Part shown: one piece after another, positions 34,668 to 42,823 of the stretch
Layout: every line of letters starts with the position of its first letter
Numbering within the stretch: the first letter of the stretch is position 1
DNA from: Streptomyces coelicoflavus
GTDB taxonomy: Bacteria > Actinomycetota > Actinomycetes > Streptomycetales > Streptomycetaceae
Assembly (NCBI RefSeq): GCF_003112555.1
Contig: NZ_BEWB01000006.1
Coordinates: 248,001-312,000 of the forward strand
Reading direction: 5' to 3'
Length of the DNA stretch: 64,000 nucleotides
Notes under the pieces: model-generated
Database searches by the model: none
Told to the model about the DNA's origin: nothing
What the model saw: only the letters and a program-made list of their open reading frames with translations
Program-made: the position numbers and the translations under genes

Positions 34668-36365
34668 ATGACGGGCGTGATCCAGACGACCGCCCGTTCA
34701 GCCCCGCTCTCCCAACTACGCACCCGGTGGCGCGACCGGTCGCCCGGCCTGGCCGCCGGGCTCCTGGGGGGCGTGTTCGCCGCGCTGCTGGGACTGGCGT
34801 CGTGCGCCGCGCTCGTGACGCTGCTGTGGATCAGTTCGCCGTACCCCGACAGCGGGTCGGGCGGCGCCCTCCACGTCGCCGCGGCGCTGTGGGTACTGGC
34901 GCACGGGGCCGAACTGGTGCGTGCCGACACGCTCTCCGGCACCCCCGCGCCCGTCGGCGTCACCCCGCTGCTGTTCGTCCTCCTGCCGGTGTGGCTGCTG
35001 CACCGCGCCGCCCGGGACGCCACGGACCCCGGGGACGGGGTGGGCGTGGCCGTCGGGGCGGCTCCGAAGCCGGGGGCCCGCGGGCGCCCGGCGTGGCTGG
35101 CGGGCGCCCCGGACGCCGGGCCACCGCCGGTCTCCGCGCGCGTGGCCTGGACCGGAGTCGTCCTGGGCTATCTCGCCGTCGCCGCGCCCGTCGTCCTGTA
35201 CGCGCAGGGCGGCGCGCTGCGCCCCTCGTGGTGGTGGGCGGCGGTGTGTCTGCCGCTGGTCGCCATGGGCGCGGCGGGCGCCGGTGTGTGGACGGCGTTC
35301 GGCCGGCCGGGCGGGCCGGTGGGGCGGGCGCTGCGTGTGCTGCCCCGGAAACTGCGCGAGCTGATGGTGGAGCCGGACGCGCGCCTGGGCGCCGCGACGC
35401 GCGCCGCGGGCGCCGGTGCGGCGGTGCTCGTCGGAGGCGGTGCGCTGCTGCTCGCGGTGTCGCTGGTGTGGCACGGGGCCGCCGCGGGGGAGGCGTTCCT
35501 GCGGCTGACCGAGGGGTGGTCGGGGCGGTTCGCCGTGCTGCTGCTCTGTCTGACGCTGGTGCCGAACGCGGCGGTGTGGGCGGCGGTGTACGCCCTCGGC
35601 CCCGGCTTCGTGCTCGGCGCCGGGCATGTCGTGGCCCCCCTCTCGTCCGCCCCGGCACCGCTGCTGCCGCCGTTCCCGCTGCTGGCGGCGGTGCCGGACG
35701 CGGGTCCCGGTACGGCGCTGCACTGGGCGGCCGGGGCGGTGCCGTTGGTGGCGGGCGTGGTGGTGGGCTGGTTCACGGCGCGGGCCGCCACGGTGGGGGC
35801 GGCGGCCGGAGAGGCGGGAGAGGCCGGGGCGGCCGGGGCCTGGTCGTGGCGGCGGACCGCTGGTGCCGCGGTCGTGGCGGCCGTCCTGTGCGCGGTCCTC
35901 GTCGCCCTGCTGGCCGCGTTCGCCGGCGGGCCGCTCGGGAGCGCCGCGCTGGCCCGCTTCGGGCCGGTGTGGTGGCAGGCCGGGGGCGCGACGCTGGGGT
36001 GGATCGGGGTGGTGGCGGTGCCGGTGGCCGTGGTGGCGCGGGGGTGGCGGTGCCGGGGCGCTGCCGCGCGGGAGGAGGGGGGCGGGGAGGGTGTGGTGCC
36101 GTCCCGGCGGGTCCTGCCCTCGGGGTCCTCGGGGTCCTCGGGGCCCTCCGGGTCCTCGGGGCCCGCTGGGTCTGCCGTGCGCTCCGCGCTCTTCGCGGGG
36201 CGGTGGCGGAGGCGGACGGCGAAGGACGCGGAGGGCGCGGAGGGCGGGGGCGGCGTGGACGAGGGTGCGGTGCCGTTCGGGTTGTACGGCGACGACGATG
36301 GCGGGGTCGCGTACGACCTTCTGCCGGTTGACGGGGCTGAGGAGTCGCCTCGTGGTGGGGGGTGA
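34668..36365 (+). CDS. PerM-like membrane protein (DUF6350)
   Basis: 565 aa, ATG 34668. About ten hydrophobic helices run from GLAAGLLGGVFAALLGLAS to ATLGWIGVVAVPVAVVA. The layout matches the DUF6350 family, annotated after mycobacterial PerM, which stabilises divisome proteins. That function is not shown for Streptomyces. The last 110 residues are Gly/Ser/Pro-rich low complexity (SGSSGSSGPSGSSG) with an acidic end. Divergent from the XRE/sigma hybrid gene with a 96-bp spacer. Confidence 0.75.
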   Translation: MTGVIQTTARSAPLSQLRTRWRDRSPGLAAGLLGGVFAALLGLASCAALVTLLWISSPYPDSGSGGALHVAAALWVLAHGAELVRADTLSGTPAPVGVTPLLFVLLPVWLLHRAARDATDPGDGVGVAVGAAPKPGARGRPAWLAGAPDAGPPPVSARVAWTGVVLGYLAVAAPVVLYAQGGALRPSWWWAAVCLPLVAMGAAGAGVWTAFGRPGGPVGRALRVLPRKLRELMVEPDARLGAATRAAGAGAAVLVGGGALLLAVSLVWHGAAAGEAFLRLTEGWSGRFAVLLLCLTLVPNAAVWAAVYALGPGFVLGAGHVVAPLSSAPAPLLPPFPLLAAVPDAGPGTALHWAAGAVPLVAGVVVGWFTARAATVGAAAGEAGEAGAAGAWSWRRTAGAAVVAAVLCAVLVALLAAFAGGPLGSAALARFGPVWWQAGGATLGWIGVVAVPVAVVARGWRCRGAAAREEGGGEGVVPSRRVLPSGSSGSSGPSGSSGPAGSAVRSALFAGRWRRRTAKDAEGAEGGGGVDEGAVPFGLYGDDDGGVAYDLLPVDGAEESPRGGG

Positions 36366-36454
36366 CGGGGTGACGTGGTGACGGGGGTGTGGGCGGGTGC
36401 GGCGGGTGTCTGCGGCCTTCTTCGCCCCCGCCGCCCCTTCCCTTTCCCGTCCCT

Positions 36455-36525
36455 GGGGGCTGCCGCCCCCAGACCCCCGCTTTCGGCCTGGACGGCCTCG
36501 TCCTCAAACGCCGGACGGGCTGATG
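36455..36525. repeat. Dispersed Streptomyces intergenic palindrome
   Basis: GGGGGCTGCCGCCCCC (36455-36470), then AGACCCCCGC and the block CGTCCTCAAACGCCGGACGG (about 36499-36518). This composite element recurs between genes in many Streptomyces chromosomes as I recall. It lies between convergent genes and could act as terminator; only one copy is in this window. Confidence 0.65.
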
Positions 36526-36529
36526 GGGC

Positions 36530-37312
36530 TCAGTCGCCCGAGCCCAGGATGTCGTGCAGTTGTTCCGGCAGGTGGCGCTCGCAGGACTGCTCCGCCGCGT
36601 GGGTCAGGGCGTCCTCGCGGCAGGTGTAGTAGTCGCTGTAGATCAACTGGGCGCCGAAGGACGCGGCGACCATGACGATGGCCAGGGACGACGTGACCAG
36701 GCCGCTGATCGCGGCGGTGCGCTGCGGTCGGCCGGTCTGCTCGGCGGGCGGGGCCGGGGTGTCCGGGTCGGAGGCGGCGCGGGGCTTGGTACGCAGCGCG
36801 CTGATGCCCCAGTACAGGGCCAGGGCGCCGAGCAGCAGGGCCACGTACGGCCAGGTGAAGAGGGCGAAGAACAGGGCCCACATGCCGCTCAGCAGGGCGT
36901 AGCGGGCACGCCGCTGGGCGGGGTCCGTCGGGTCCCAGCGCGGGCCGGAGCCGCCGCCCGACCCCTCGGGGCTGCCGCCCGAACCGCCGGGCCGCTCGCC
37001 GAAGCCGCCGGGGGAGCGGCCGGGCTGCCGGTCGCTCCACTGCCCGCCCCAGGGGGAACGCGCGTCGTCGCCCTGGGAGTCGCCGTCGCCCGACGGGTGC
37101 CGGGGCTGCCAGGGGCGGTCCGGCGTGCCCTCGGCGGGCGGGGCGAAGGGGTTGTCCTTGTCGGTGGCGCCGTCCTGCCCGCCGCCGTTCCTCCGGTCCG
37201 AGGGCGAGTCGGGCGGCGACGAGGGGCGCTCCCGCAGCAACACGGTGCTGCCCTCCCCTGGCTGCGCCGACTGCTGGGGGAGTGTGAGCAGTCGCAGGCT
37301 GCGGTCCGGCAT
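36530..37312 (-). CDS. Membrane protein with disordered Gly/Pro N-terminus
   Basis: 260 aa from ATG 37312 (MPDRSLRLLTLPQQ), with GGGGAAG about 12 nt upstream. Residues 1-125 are disordered (GGFGERPGGSGGSPEGSGGG). Two or three hydrophobic helices follow (LSGMWALFFALFTWPYVALL, LALYWGISA, ISGLVTSSLAIVMVAASFG), then an extracellular tail with two Cys (TCREDAL, EQSCERH). A similar layout is seen in DUF4190-type proteins; function unknown. Confidence 0.7.
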   Translation of the reverse strand: MPDRSLRLLTLPQQSAQPGEGSTVLLRERPSSPPDSPSDRRNGGGQDGATDKDNPFAPPAEGTPDRPWQPRHPSGDGDSQGDDARSPWGGQWSDRQPGRSPGGFGERPGGSGGSPEGSGGGSGPRWDPTDPAQRRARYALLSGMWALFFALFTWPYVALLLGALALYWGISALRTKPRAASDPDTPAPPAEQTGRPQRTAAISGLVTSSLAIVMVAASFGAQLIYSDYYTCREDALTHAAEQSCERHLPEQLHDILGSGD

Positions 37313-37505
37313 CAACTGAGCGTCTTCCCCTTGGCGACGATGGACGGGCGGCTGGTGGAACGGGCGGGCCGATGGAGCGGACGAACCCGTCGGTACGTCT
37401 GGTGAACGCGTGACGCGCGGGCGTCGTTCCCGCTCCGGCTCCACGCAGACGCTACCTTCCGGTCACGCCCCCGTCCCGAGGGGGCCGTCCGGTGTGCCGG
37501 TATCG

Positions 37506-37533
37506 TTGCTGACGGTCGGCCGCTTCGTAGACT
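37506..37533 (+). promoter_or_regulatory. Candidate purN-purH promoter
   Basis: -35 TTGCTG (37506-37511), 16-nt spacer, -10 TAGACT (37528-37533), 75 nt before the purN start. Confidence 0.4.
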
Positions 37534-37607
37534 TCCCCGTATCCAGGGACGCGAAGCATTCGTACGACCGTACAAAGAGATTCGCTTTCCCGAGAAAGGC
37601 CCCCACC

Positions 37608-38255
37608 GTGGCCGCCAAGCCCGTGGACCGGCGAGCCAGGCGCCTCGTCGTACTGGTCTCCGGATCCGGCACCAACCTCCAGGCGCTCCTCGACGAGATC
37701 GCCGCCACCGGCGTCGCGGCCTACGGGGCCGAGATCGTGGCCGTCGGCGCCGACCGCGACGGGATCGAGGGCCTCGCCCGCGCCGAGCGGTCCGGGGTGC
37801 CCACCTTCGTCCGCAAGGTCAAGGACTACGGGACCCGCGAGGAGTGGGACGCGGCGCTCGCCGAGGCCGTCGCCGCCCACGAACCGGACCTCGTCGTCTC
37901 GGCCGGGTTCATGAAGATCGTGGGGAAGGAGTTCCTCGCGCGGTTCGGCGGGCGGTTCGTCAACACCCATCCCGCCCTCCTCCCCAGTTTCCCGGGAGCC
38001 CACGGTGTGCGGGACGCGCTCGCGTACGGCGCCAGGGTCACCGGCTGCACCGTCCACTTCGTCGACGACGGCGTCGACACCGGGCCGATCATCGCGCAGG
38101 GCGTGGTGGAGGTCCGGGACGAGGACTACGAAGACGAAGGTGTCGCTCTGCACGAGCGCATCAAGGAAGTCGAGCGAAAGCTGCTCGTCGATGTCGTGGG
38201 GCGGCTCGCCCGCAACGGCTATCGCATTGAGGGACGAAAGGTAGTTATCCAGTGA
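37608..38255 (+). CDS. purN: Phosphoribosylglycinamide formyltransferase
   Basis: 215 aa from GTG 37608, with GAGAAAGG 8 nt upstream; the frame extends upstream to 37410 but without family sequence. It transfers a formyl group from 10-formyl-THF to GAR in purine synthesis. RRLVVLVSGSGTNLQALLD is the P-loop-like start, and NTHPALLPSFPG carries the catalytic Asn/His region with Asp in VDDGVDTGPI. It overlaps purH by GTGA, indicating translational coupling. Confidence 0.95.
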   Translation: MAAKPVDRRARRLVVLVSGSGTNLQALLDEIAATGVAAYGAEIVAVGADRDGIEGLARAERSGVPTFVRKVKDYGTREEWDAALAEAVAAHEPDLVVSAGFMKIVGKEFLARFGGRFVNTHPALLPSFPGAHGVRDALAYGARVTGCTVHFVDDGVDTGPIIAQGVVEVRDEDYEDEGVALHERIKEVERKLLVDVVGRLARNGYRIEGRKVVIQ

Positions 38256-39829
38256 CCGCCACCGCCACCGCCGAGAGCAACAAGCGGGCCATCCGACGGG
38301 CGCTCGTCAGCGTCTACGACAAGACCGGGCTCGAGGAGCTCGCCCGCGGGCTGCACGAGGCGGGCGTCGAACTCGTCTCCACCGGGTCCACCGCCGGGCG
38401 GATCGCCGCCGCCGGCGTCCCCGTCACCAAGGTCGAGGAGCTGACCGGCTTCCCCGAGTGCCTGGACGGCCGCGTCAAGACCCTGCACCCCAAGGTGCAC
38501 GCCGGCATCCTCGCCGACCTGCGTCTGGAGAGCCACCGGCAGCAGCTCGACGAGCTGGGCGTGGCACCGTTCGACCTGGTCGTGGTGAACCTCTACCCGT
38601 TCCGCGAGACCGTCGCCTCGGGCGCCACCCCGGACGAGTGCGTCGAGCAGATCGACATCGGCGGCCCCTCCATGGTGCGCGCCGCCGCCAAGAACCACCC
38701 CTCCGTCGCGGTCGTCACCAGCCCCGCCCGGTACGCCGACGTGCTCTCCGCGGTCAAGGACGGCGGCTTCGACCTGGCCGCCCGCAAGCGCCTGGCCGCC
38801 GAGGCCTTCCAGCACACCGCCGCGTACGACGTGGCCGTCGCCTCCTGGTTCGCCGCCGAGTACGCCCCGGTCGACGAGTCGGGCTTCCCCGACTTCCTGG
38901 GTGCGACGTACGAGCGCGCCCACACCCTGCGCTACGGCGAGAACCCGCACCAGCCGGCCGCGCTCTACACCTCCCCCGAGGGCGGCGGCCTGGCCCAGGC
39001 CGAGCAGCTGCACGGCAAGGAGATGTCGTACAACAACTACACGGACACGGACGCCGCCCGCCGTGCCGCGTACGACCACGCCGAGCCCTGCGTCGCGATC
39101 ATCAAGCACGCCAACCCATGCGGCATCGCGGTCGGCGCGGACGTCGCCGAGGCGCACCGCAAGGCGCACGCCTGCGACCCGCTGTCCGCGTTCGGCGGCG
39201 TGATCGCGGTCAACCGCCCGGTCTCCAAGGAGATGGCCGAGCAGGTCGCCGAGATCTTCACCGAGGTCGTCGTCGCGCCGGACTACGAGGACGGCGCCCT
39301 CGAAGCCCTCACCAAGAAGAAGAACATCCGCGTGCTGCGCGCCCCCGAGGCGCCCGCCGCCCCGGTCGAGGTCAAGCCGATCGACGGCGGCGCCCTCCTC
39401 CAGGTCACCGACCGCCTCCAGGCCGAGGGCGACGACCCGGCCACCTGGACCCTCGCGACCGGCGAGGCGCTGTCCGAGGCGGAGCTGGCCGGGCTGGCCT
39501 TCGCCTGGAAGGCGTGCCGGGCCGTCAAGTCCAACGCGATCCTCCTCGCCAAGGACGGCGCCTCGGTCGGCGTCGGCATGGGCCAGGTCAACCGGGTCGA
39601 CTCCGCGAAGCTCGCGGTGGAGCGGGCCGGCGCCGAGCGGGCGCAGGGGGCGTACGCGGCCTCCGACGCCTTCTTCCCCTTCCCGGACGGCCTGGAGATC
39701 CTCACCGCGGCCGGTGTGAAGGCCGTGGTCCAGCCCGGCGGTTCGGTCCGCGACGAACTGGTCGTCGAGGCGGCGAAGAAGGCCGGCGTGACGATGTACT
39801 TCACGGGGACGCGGCACTTCTTCCACTGA
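38252..39829 (+). CDS. purH: AICAR transformylase/IMP cyclohydrolase
   Basis: 525 aa, the usual bifunctional enzyme that catalyses the last two steps to IMP. The N-terminal MGS-like cyclohydrolase domain (about 12-150) has SVYDKTGLEELA, STGSTAG and GRVKTLHPKVHAGIL. The AICARFT domain (about 155-525) has RYGENPHQPAA and the active-site KHANPCG, ending TGTRHFFH. GTG start overlaps the purN stop. A 20-bp-stem terminator follows 25 nt after the stop. Confidence 0.97.
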   Translation: MTATATAESNKRAIRRALVSVYDKTGLEELARGLHEAGVELVSTGSTAGRIAAAGVPVTKVEELTGFPECLDGRVKTLHPKVHAGILADLRLESHRQQLDELGVAPFDLVVVNLYPFRETVASGATPDECVEQIDIGGPSMVRAAAKNHPSVAVVTSPARYADVLSAVKDGGFDLAARKRLAAEAFQHTAAYDVAVASWFAAEYAPVDESGFPDFLGATYERAHTLRYGENPHQPAALYTSPEGGGLAQAEQLHGKEMSYNNYTDTDAARRAAYDHAEPCVAIIKHANPCGIAVGADVAEAHRKAHACDPLSAFGGVIAVNRPVSKEMAEQVAEIFTEVVVAPDYEDGALEALTKKKNIRVLRAPEAPAAPVEVKPIDGGALLQVTDRLQAEGDDPATWTLATGEALSEAELAGLAFAWKACRAVKSNAILLAKDGASVGVGMGQVNRVDSAKLAVERAGAERAQGAYAASDAFFPFPDGLEILTAAGVKAVVQPGGSVRDELVVEAAKKAGVTMYFTGTRHFFH

Positions 39830-39854
39830 CGCAGACGCACCGCATCTGCACGCA

Positions 39855-39897
39855 CCCGTGCCCCGGGCCGGTCGTCACGACCGGCCCGGGGCACGGG
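39855..39897. terminator. Bidirectional terminator after purH
   Basis: A perfect 20-bp stem (CCCGTGCCCCGGGCCGGTCG and its complement) with loop TCA lies between the convergent purH and I36-type genes. Confidence 0.85.
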
Positions 39898-39935
39898 CTG
39901 TTCGGCGCACGGGCTGTCCGTCCAGTGACGGGACG

Positions 39936-40469
39936 TCAGTCCAGGAAGCGGACGTCGCAGGCCGAGACCCACGTCCACCGGTGGGAACGAGCGGCGTCCA
40001 GCGGAGTGCCGTCGGGGAACTCCGCCCCGCCGAGCTCGGTCAGGTAGGACTCCGAACGGGTCAGGCACACGTGGGATCCGGTGTAGTCGGGCCCCGCGTA
40101 CAGCTCGACGGCCAGTCCGGAGCTCGCCTTGAAGAGCAGAGACCTCACCGTGCCCACGGCGACGCCGTGCACGGAACCGGAGGAGTCGCCCCAGTCCGGG
40201 GCGTCGGTCGCGGTCGCCGCGAGGTGGCCGCTGCAGTCGAAGCCGCTGTAGAGGTAGAGGTAGCCGTTGCGGGCGTTGTGCCACGCCTTCTCGCAGGCCT
40301 CGGAAGCCGTGGCGGTCGGGGACGCGGTGGCGACACTGGACGCCGTGGACGCCGTGGACGCCGTGGACGCCGTGGACGCGTGGGCACCGGTCGCCGGGAC
40401 GGCGGCGCCGAGCACCGCGAGGGCGAGCGTGGCGAACGCGGCGGGAATCCTGCGCATGGTCGTTCGCAT
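39936..40469 (-). CDS. Secreted peptidase inhibitor I36-like protein
   Basis: 177 aa; AAGGAG lies 6-7 nt upstream of ATG 40469. Signal peptide at about 1-32. A (ThrAlaSer)n linker follows. The mature domain starts CEKAWHNARNGYLYLYSGFDCSG and matches the Cys pattern of the SMI/I36 small beta-gamma-crystallin-like inhibitors of metallopeptidases. It is a clear paralogue of the next gene (both WHNAR, GY, YSG, CSG). The inhibitor activity is inferred from the family only. Confidence 0.75.
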   Translation of the reverse strand: MRTTMRRIPAAFATLALAVLGAAVPATGAHASTASTASTASTASSVATASPTATASEACEKAWHNARNGYLYLYSGFDCSGHLAATATDAPDWGDSSGSVHGVAVGTVRSLLFKASSGLAVELYAGPDYTGSHVCLTRSESYLTELGGAEFPDGTPLDAARSHRWTWVSACDVRFLD

Positions 40470-40517
40470 GGTCGCTCCTTGTCTTGCGCGGAACGGGCGG
40501 ACGGGGTTCCGGGGCGG

Positions 40518-40549
40518 CCCGTGGCCCGCCGGAAGGAGCGGGCCACGGG
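40518..40549 (-). terminator. Terminator between two I36-like genes
   Basis: A 12-bp stem CCCGTGGCCCGC/GCGGGCCACGGG with an 8-nt loop, 48 nt after the stop of the gene at 40597. It suggests the paralogues are transcribed separately. Confidence 0.6.
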
Positions 40550-40596
40550 GCCGGACCGGAGCCGGTGCACGGGCAGGCCGTGCCGGTGGCCGTCGG

Positions 40597-41055
40597 TCAG
40601 GAGTTCAGGAACTTCCCGCAGGACGAGTTCCACACCCACCGGTGCGAGCTGATGCCGTTGTTCACGCCGGCGCCGCTCGTGAACGTGTGCCCGGCCAGGC
40701 TGGACATGTAGTACTCGGACTTCGCGATGCAGGTGTGGCCGCCGCCCCAGTCCTGCCCGGTGCCGTTGAAGACCTGGACGGCCATGCCCGAGGTGCCCTT
40801 GTGCAGGATGGAGGACGCCGTGTTGGTGTCACCGCCCTGGAAGGGCCCGCTGCTGTTGCCGTAGTCCGAGTCCCAGCTGTCGGTGCTGCCGATGTAGCCG
40901 CTGCAGTTGTAGCCGCTGTACGCGTAGAAGTAGCCGGAGCGGGCGTTGTGCCACGCGTTGTCGCAGGCCGTGGCGGCCTGGGCGCCGGTCGCGGGGACGA
41001 TCGCTCCGAGGCCGGCGAGGCCGAGGGTCGCTGCTGCGGCGAGGATCTTGCGCAT
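40597..41055 (-). CDS. Secreted peptidase inhibitor I36-like protein, paralogue
   Basis: 152 aa; AAGGAGA is upstream of ATG 41055. Signal peptide at about 1-28 (ILAAAATLGLAGLGAIVPAT, cleavage after AQA). The mature domain begins ACDNAWHNARSGYFYAYSG, with four Cys and many Tyr/Gly/Ser/Asn. It shares the mature-domain pattern and the PATGA signal end with the gene at 39936, so the two are a tandem duplication. Confidence 0.78.
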   Translation of the reverse strand: MRKILAAAATLGLAGLGAIVPATGAQAATACDNAWHNARSGYFYAYSGYNCSGYIGSTDSWDSDYGNSSGPFQGGDTNTASSILHKGTSGMAVQVFNGTGQDWGGGHTCIAKSEYYMSSLAGHTFTSGAGVNNGISSHRWVWNSSCGKFLNS

Positions 41056-41144
41056 GGTGCGGGTCTCCTTGTCAGTCGGTGCTGGATTTCCCGCGACCGT
41101 GGGCCGCGGAAGTTCGGATCGCCCGGTGCGGGCGTGCGGGACGG

Positions 41145-41160
41145 CGCCCGGTGCCGGGCG
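41145..41160 (-). terminator. Possible hairpin after lipoprotein gene
   Basis: CGCCCGG/CCGGGCG nearly abutting, 17 nt past the lipoprotein stop. Very tight loop, so doubtful. Confidence 0.25.
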
Positions 41161-41176
41161 GGCGGGACGGGACGGG

Positions 41177-42103
41177 TCAGGCCGTCGAGCCGGTGATCTT
41201 CTCGGCCCGGGCGAGGGCGGCGACGCTCATGCGTGCGTAGGCGGCGACGTCCTCGCCGTACCGGTCGAGCTCCTTCTCCCGGTACTCGTCCTCGAGTTCG
41301 CGCGCCGTGTCGGCCAGGCCCGTCTCCACGGCGCAGGTGGCCTCGGCCACCGCCAGGCCGACCTCGGTCGCGTAGGCCTCGTCGGGGCCCATCCCCGCGG
41401 TGAGGTCCGGCAGTTTCGCGCGGATCTCCTCGGGATCGGCGTAGGGGTGGCCCGCCTCGCGCATGCAGGCCGCCCAACGGCCGAGAGCGCTCGTGAAACG
41501 CTGGTCCCCGAGCAGCGCCGGCACGTAGAGGGAAGACAGGTTCGTGGCCGTCTTCTCGGCCCGGAACCAGGTCGAGAAGTCGCCGTAGAGCCGGTCCTTG
41601 GCGTCGGCCTGGCAGCTTTCGGCGGGGGTCCGGACGGTGCCGCCGCCGGGCAGCTCCGCCGTCAGCATGCCGCTCGACGGCCCGCCTTCGAGCGTCCTGT
41701 CGTAGCGGACGCGTTCCTTCTGCGGGAGCGCGTTGGCGTACGCGTGATTGGGGTCGTCGCGCTGGACGTCCTGGAGCTTCTCCTGGAGCCGGCTGCCGTA
41801 GCCGTGCCGCTTCGCCCAGGCCGGGTCGGTCAGCACATAGCCCCCGCCCCGGAGTTCGTCCACGGTCGGCAGCGGCCCCACCCAGTACTCGAAGCCCGCC
41901 TCCTCCATGCACTCCTTGACCAGCTCCTGCTCGGCGCGCTGGACCAGGATCCGCTCGGCGTCGGACAGTTCACGGCCCTCGCCCGGGTCCGCACTCGCCG
42001 TGGTCCTGGCCGGCCCGGCGGTGGCCGCGGTGCCGCAGCCCGTCGCCGCGGCGCCGATGAGCAGCGCCGCCGCGCACTTCGTGGCGAGAGTCCGCCTCGT
42101 CAT
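41177..42103 (-). CDS. Putative lipoprotein
   Basis: 308 aa from ATG 42103. The N-terminus is a lipoprotein signal: Arg/Lys, hydrophobic core CAAALLIGAAATGC with lipobox and lipidated Cys at about residue 22. The mature part is helical and charged (SDAERILVQRAEQELVKECM), with Cys pairs (KECMEEAGF, AACMREAGH) and a C-terminal helix. The frame continues to 42382 without signals and is rejected. No known family is recognised. It lies in the envelope-signalling island and could be a surface sensor or scaffold. Confidence 0.75.
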   Translation of the reverse strand: MTRRTLATKCAAALLIGAAATGCGTAATAGPARTTASADPGEGRELSDAERILVQRAEQELVKECMEEAGFEYWVGPLPTVDELRGGGYVLTDPAWAKRHGYGSRLQEKLQDVQRDDPNHAYANALPQKERVRYDRTLEGGPSSGMLTAELPGGGTVRTPAESCQADAKDRLYGDFSTWFRAEKTATNLSSLYVPALLGDQRFTSALGRWAACMREAGHPYADPEEIRAKLPDLTAGMGPDEAYATEVGLAVAEATCAVETGLADTARELEDEYREKELDRYGEDVAAYARMSVAALARAEKITGSTA

Positions 42104-42256
42104 CACGCCCCCCGTCGTCCGCTTCCCCGTCCCCCGTGGCGGGGAAGCGATGACCACTCTGGCGGCGTTGGGCGGAGCGCGGTACCTGAAGAGTTGCAGG
42201 GTCCGCCTCCCCGCCGGCCCCGGGCGCGTCCCAGGCGCTGTCCCCCCGAGCGCCCG

Positions 42257-42298
42257 GAGGGCCCCGGCGCCGGTGTTCCCCACGGCGCCGGGGCCCTC
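42257..42298 (-). terminator. Terminator after secreted PG-binding gene
   Basis: A perfect 16-bp stem GAGGGCCCCGGCGCCG/CGGCGCCGGGGCCCTC with a 10-nt loop, 23 nt past the stop at 42322. Confidence 0.75.
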
Positions 42299-42321
42299 TT
42301 CGTCGTCTCTCCGAGACCGGG

Positions 42322-42681
42322 TCAGGGGTGCAGGCAGGCCCAGGTGTTCGGGCCGATGATCCCGTCGTCCGCGATGCGGCACCGGACCTGCATGATGGTC
42401 ACCGCGGTCTCGGTCACCTCACCGAAGATCCCGTCGATGTCCACGGCCGAGTAGCCCCAGACCCGGTTCAGCAGGCACTGGGCGTGGCGCACCGCCGAGC
42501 CGGTGCTGCCCCTGCTGAGTACGGGGTGGGAGCCGCTGTAGTTGCAGGGGCCGAGCGCGGTCGCCGAGGACCCGGCGACGGTCTCGGGTGCGGGCGCGGC
42601 GGCGGCCGCGGGCACGGACAGGACGCCGCCGACCAGGGCCGTCACCGATACGGTCAGAGCGAGACGCTTGCGTAAGGACAT
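42322..42681 (-). CDS. Secreted peptidoglycan-binding protein
   Basis: 119 aa from ATG 42681. Signal peptide at about 1-28 (TVSVTALVGGVLSVPAAAA). The mature protein is one PG_binding_1 domain with three or four helices: HPVLSRGSTGSAVRHAQCLL, then VDIDGIFGEVTETAVTIMQ and DGIIGPNTWACL. Such domains bind peptidoglycan. The kinase encoded directly upstream ends in the same type of domain (DGDFGPKTQGAVVIFQ), so the two may recognise the same ligand. Confidence 0.85.
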   Translation of the reverse strand: MSLRKRLALTVSVTALVGGVLSVPAAAAAPAPETVAGSSATALGPCNYSGSHPVLSRGSTGSAVRHAQCLLNRVWGYSAVDIDGIFGEVTETAVTIMQVRCRIADDGIIGPNTWACLHP

Positions 42682-42823
42682 GCCGGTCACACCTTTCGGG
42701 AAGTAGCTTCGCTCGGGACGTGAGGTGCCGCGAACGAAGCTACGAGAGGCCACCCCCGCCGGGCGTCAAACCGCCGGTGTACTTACGCGGTAAACCTGCG
42801 CGGTAGGGCGGTCGTAGGGCGGT

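Noticed and set aside
34478..36331. 617-codon rightward frame overlapping the PerM-like gene
   Set aside because: Arg/Gly/Ala-rich shadow; the PerM-like frame has clear membrane helices.
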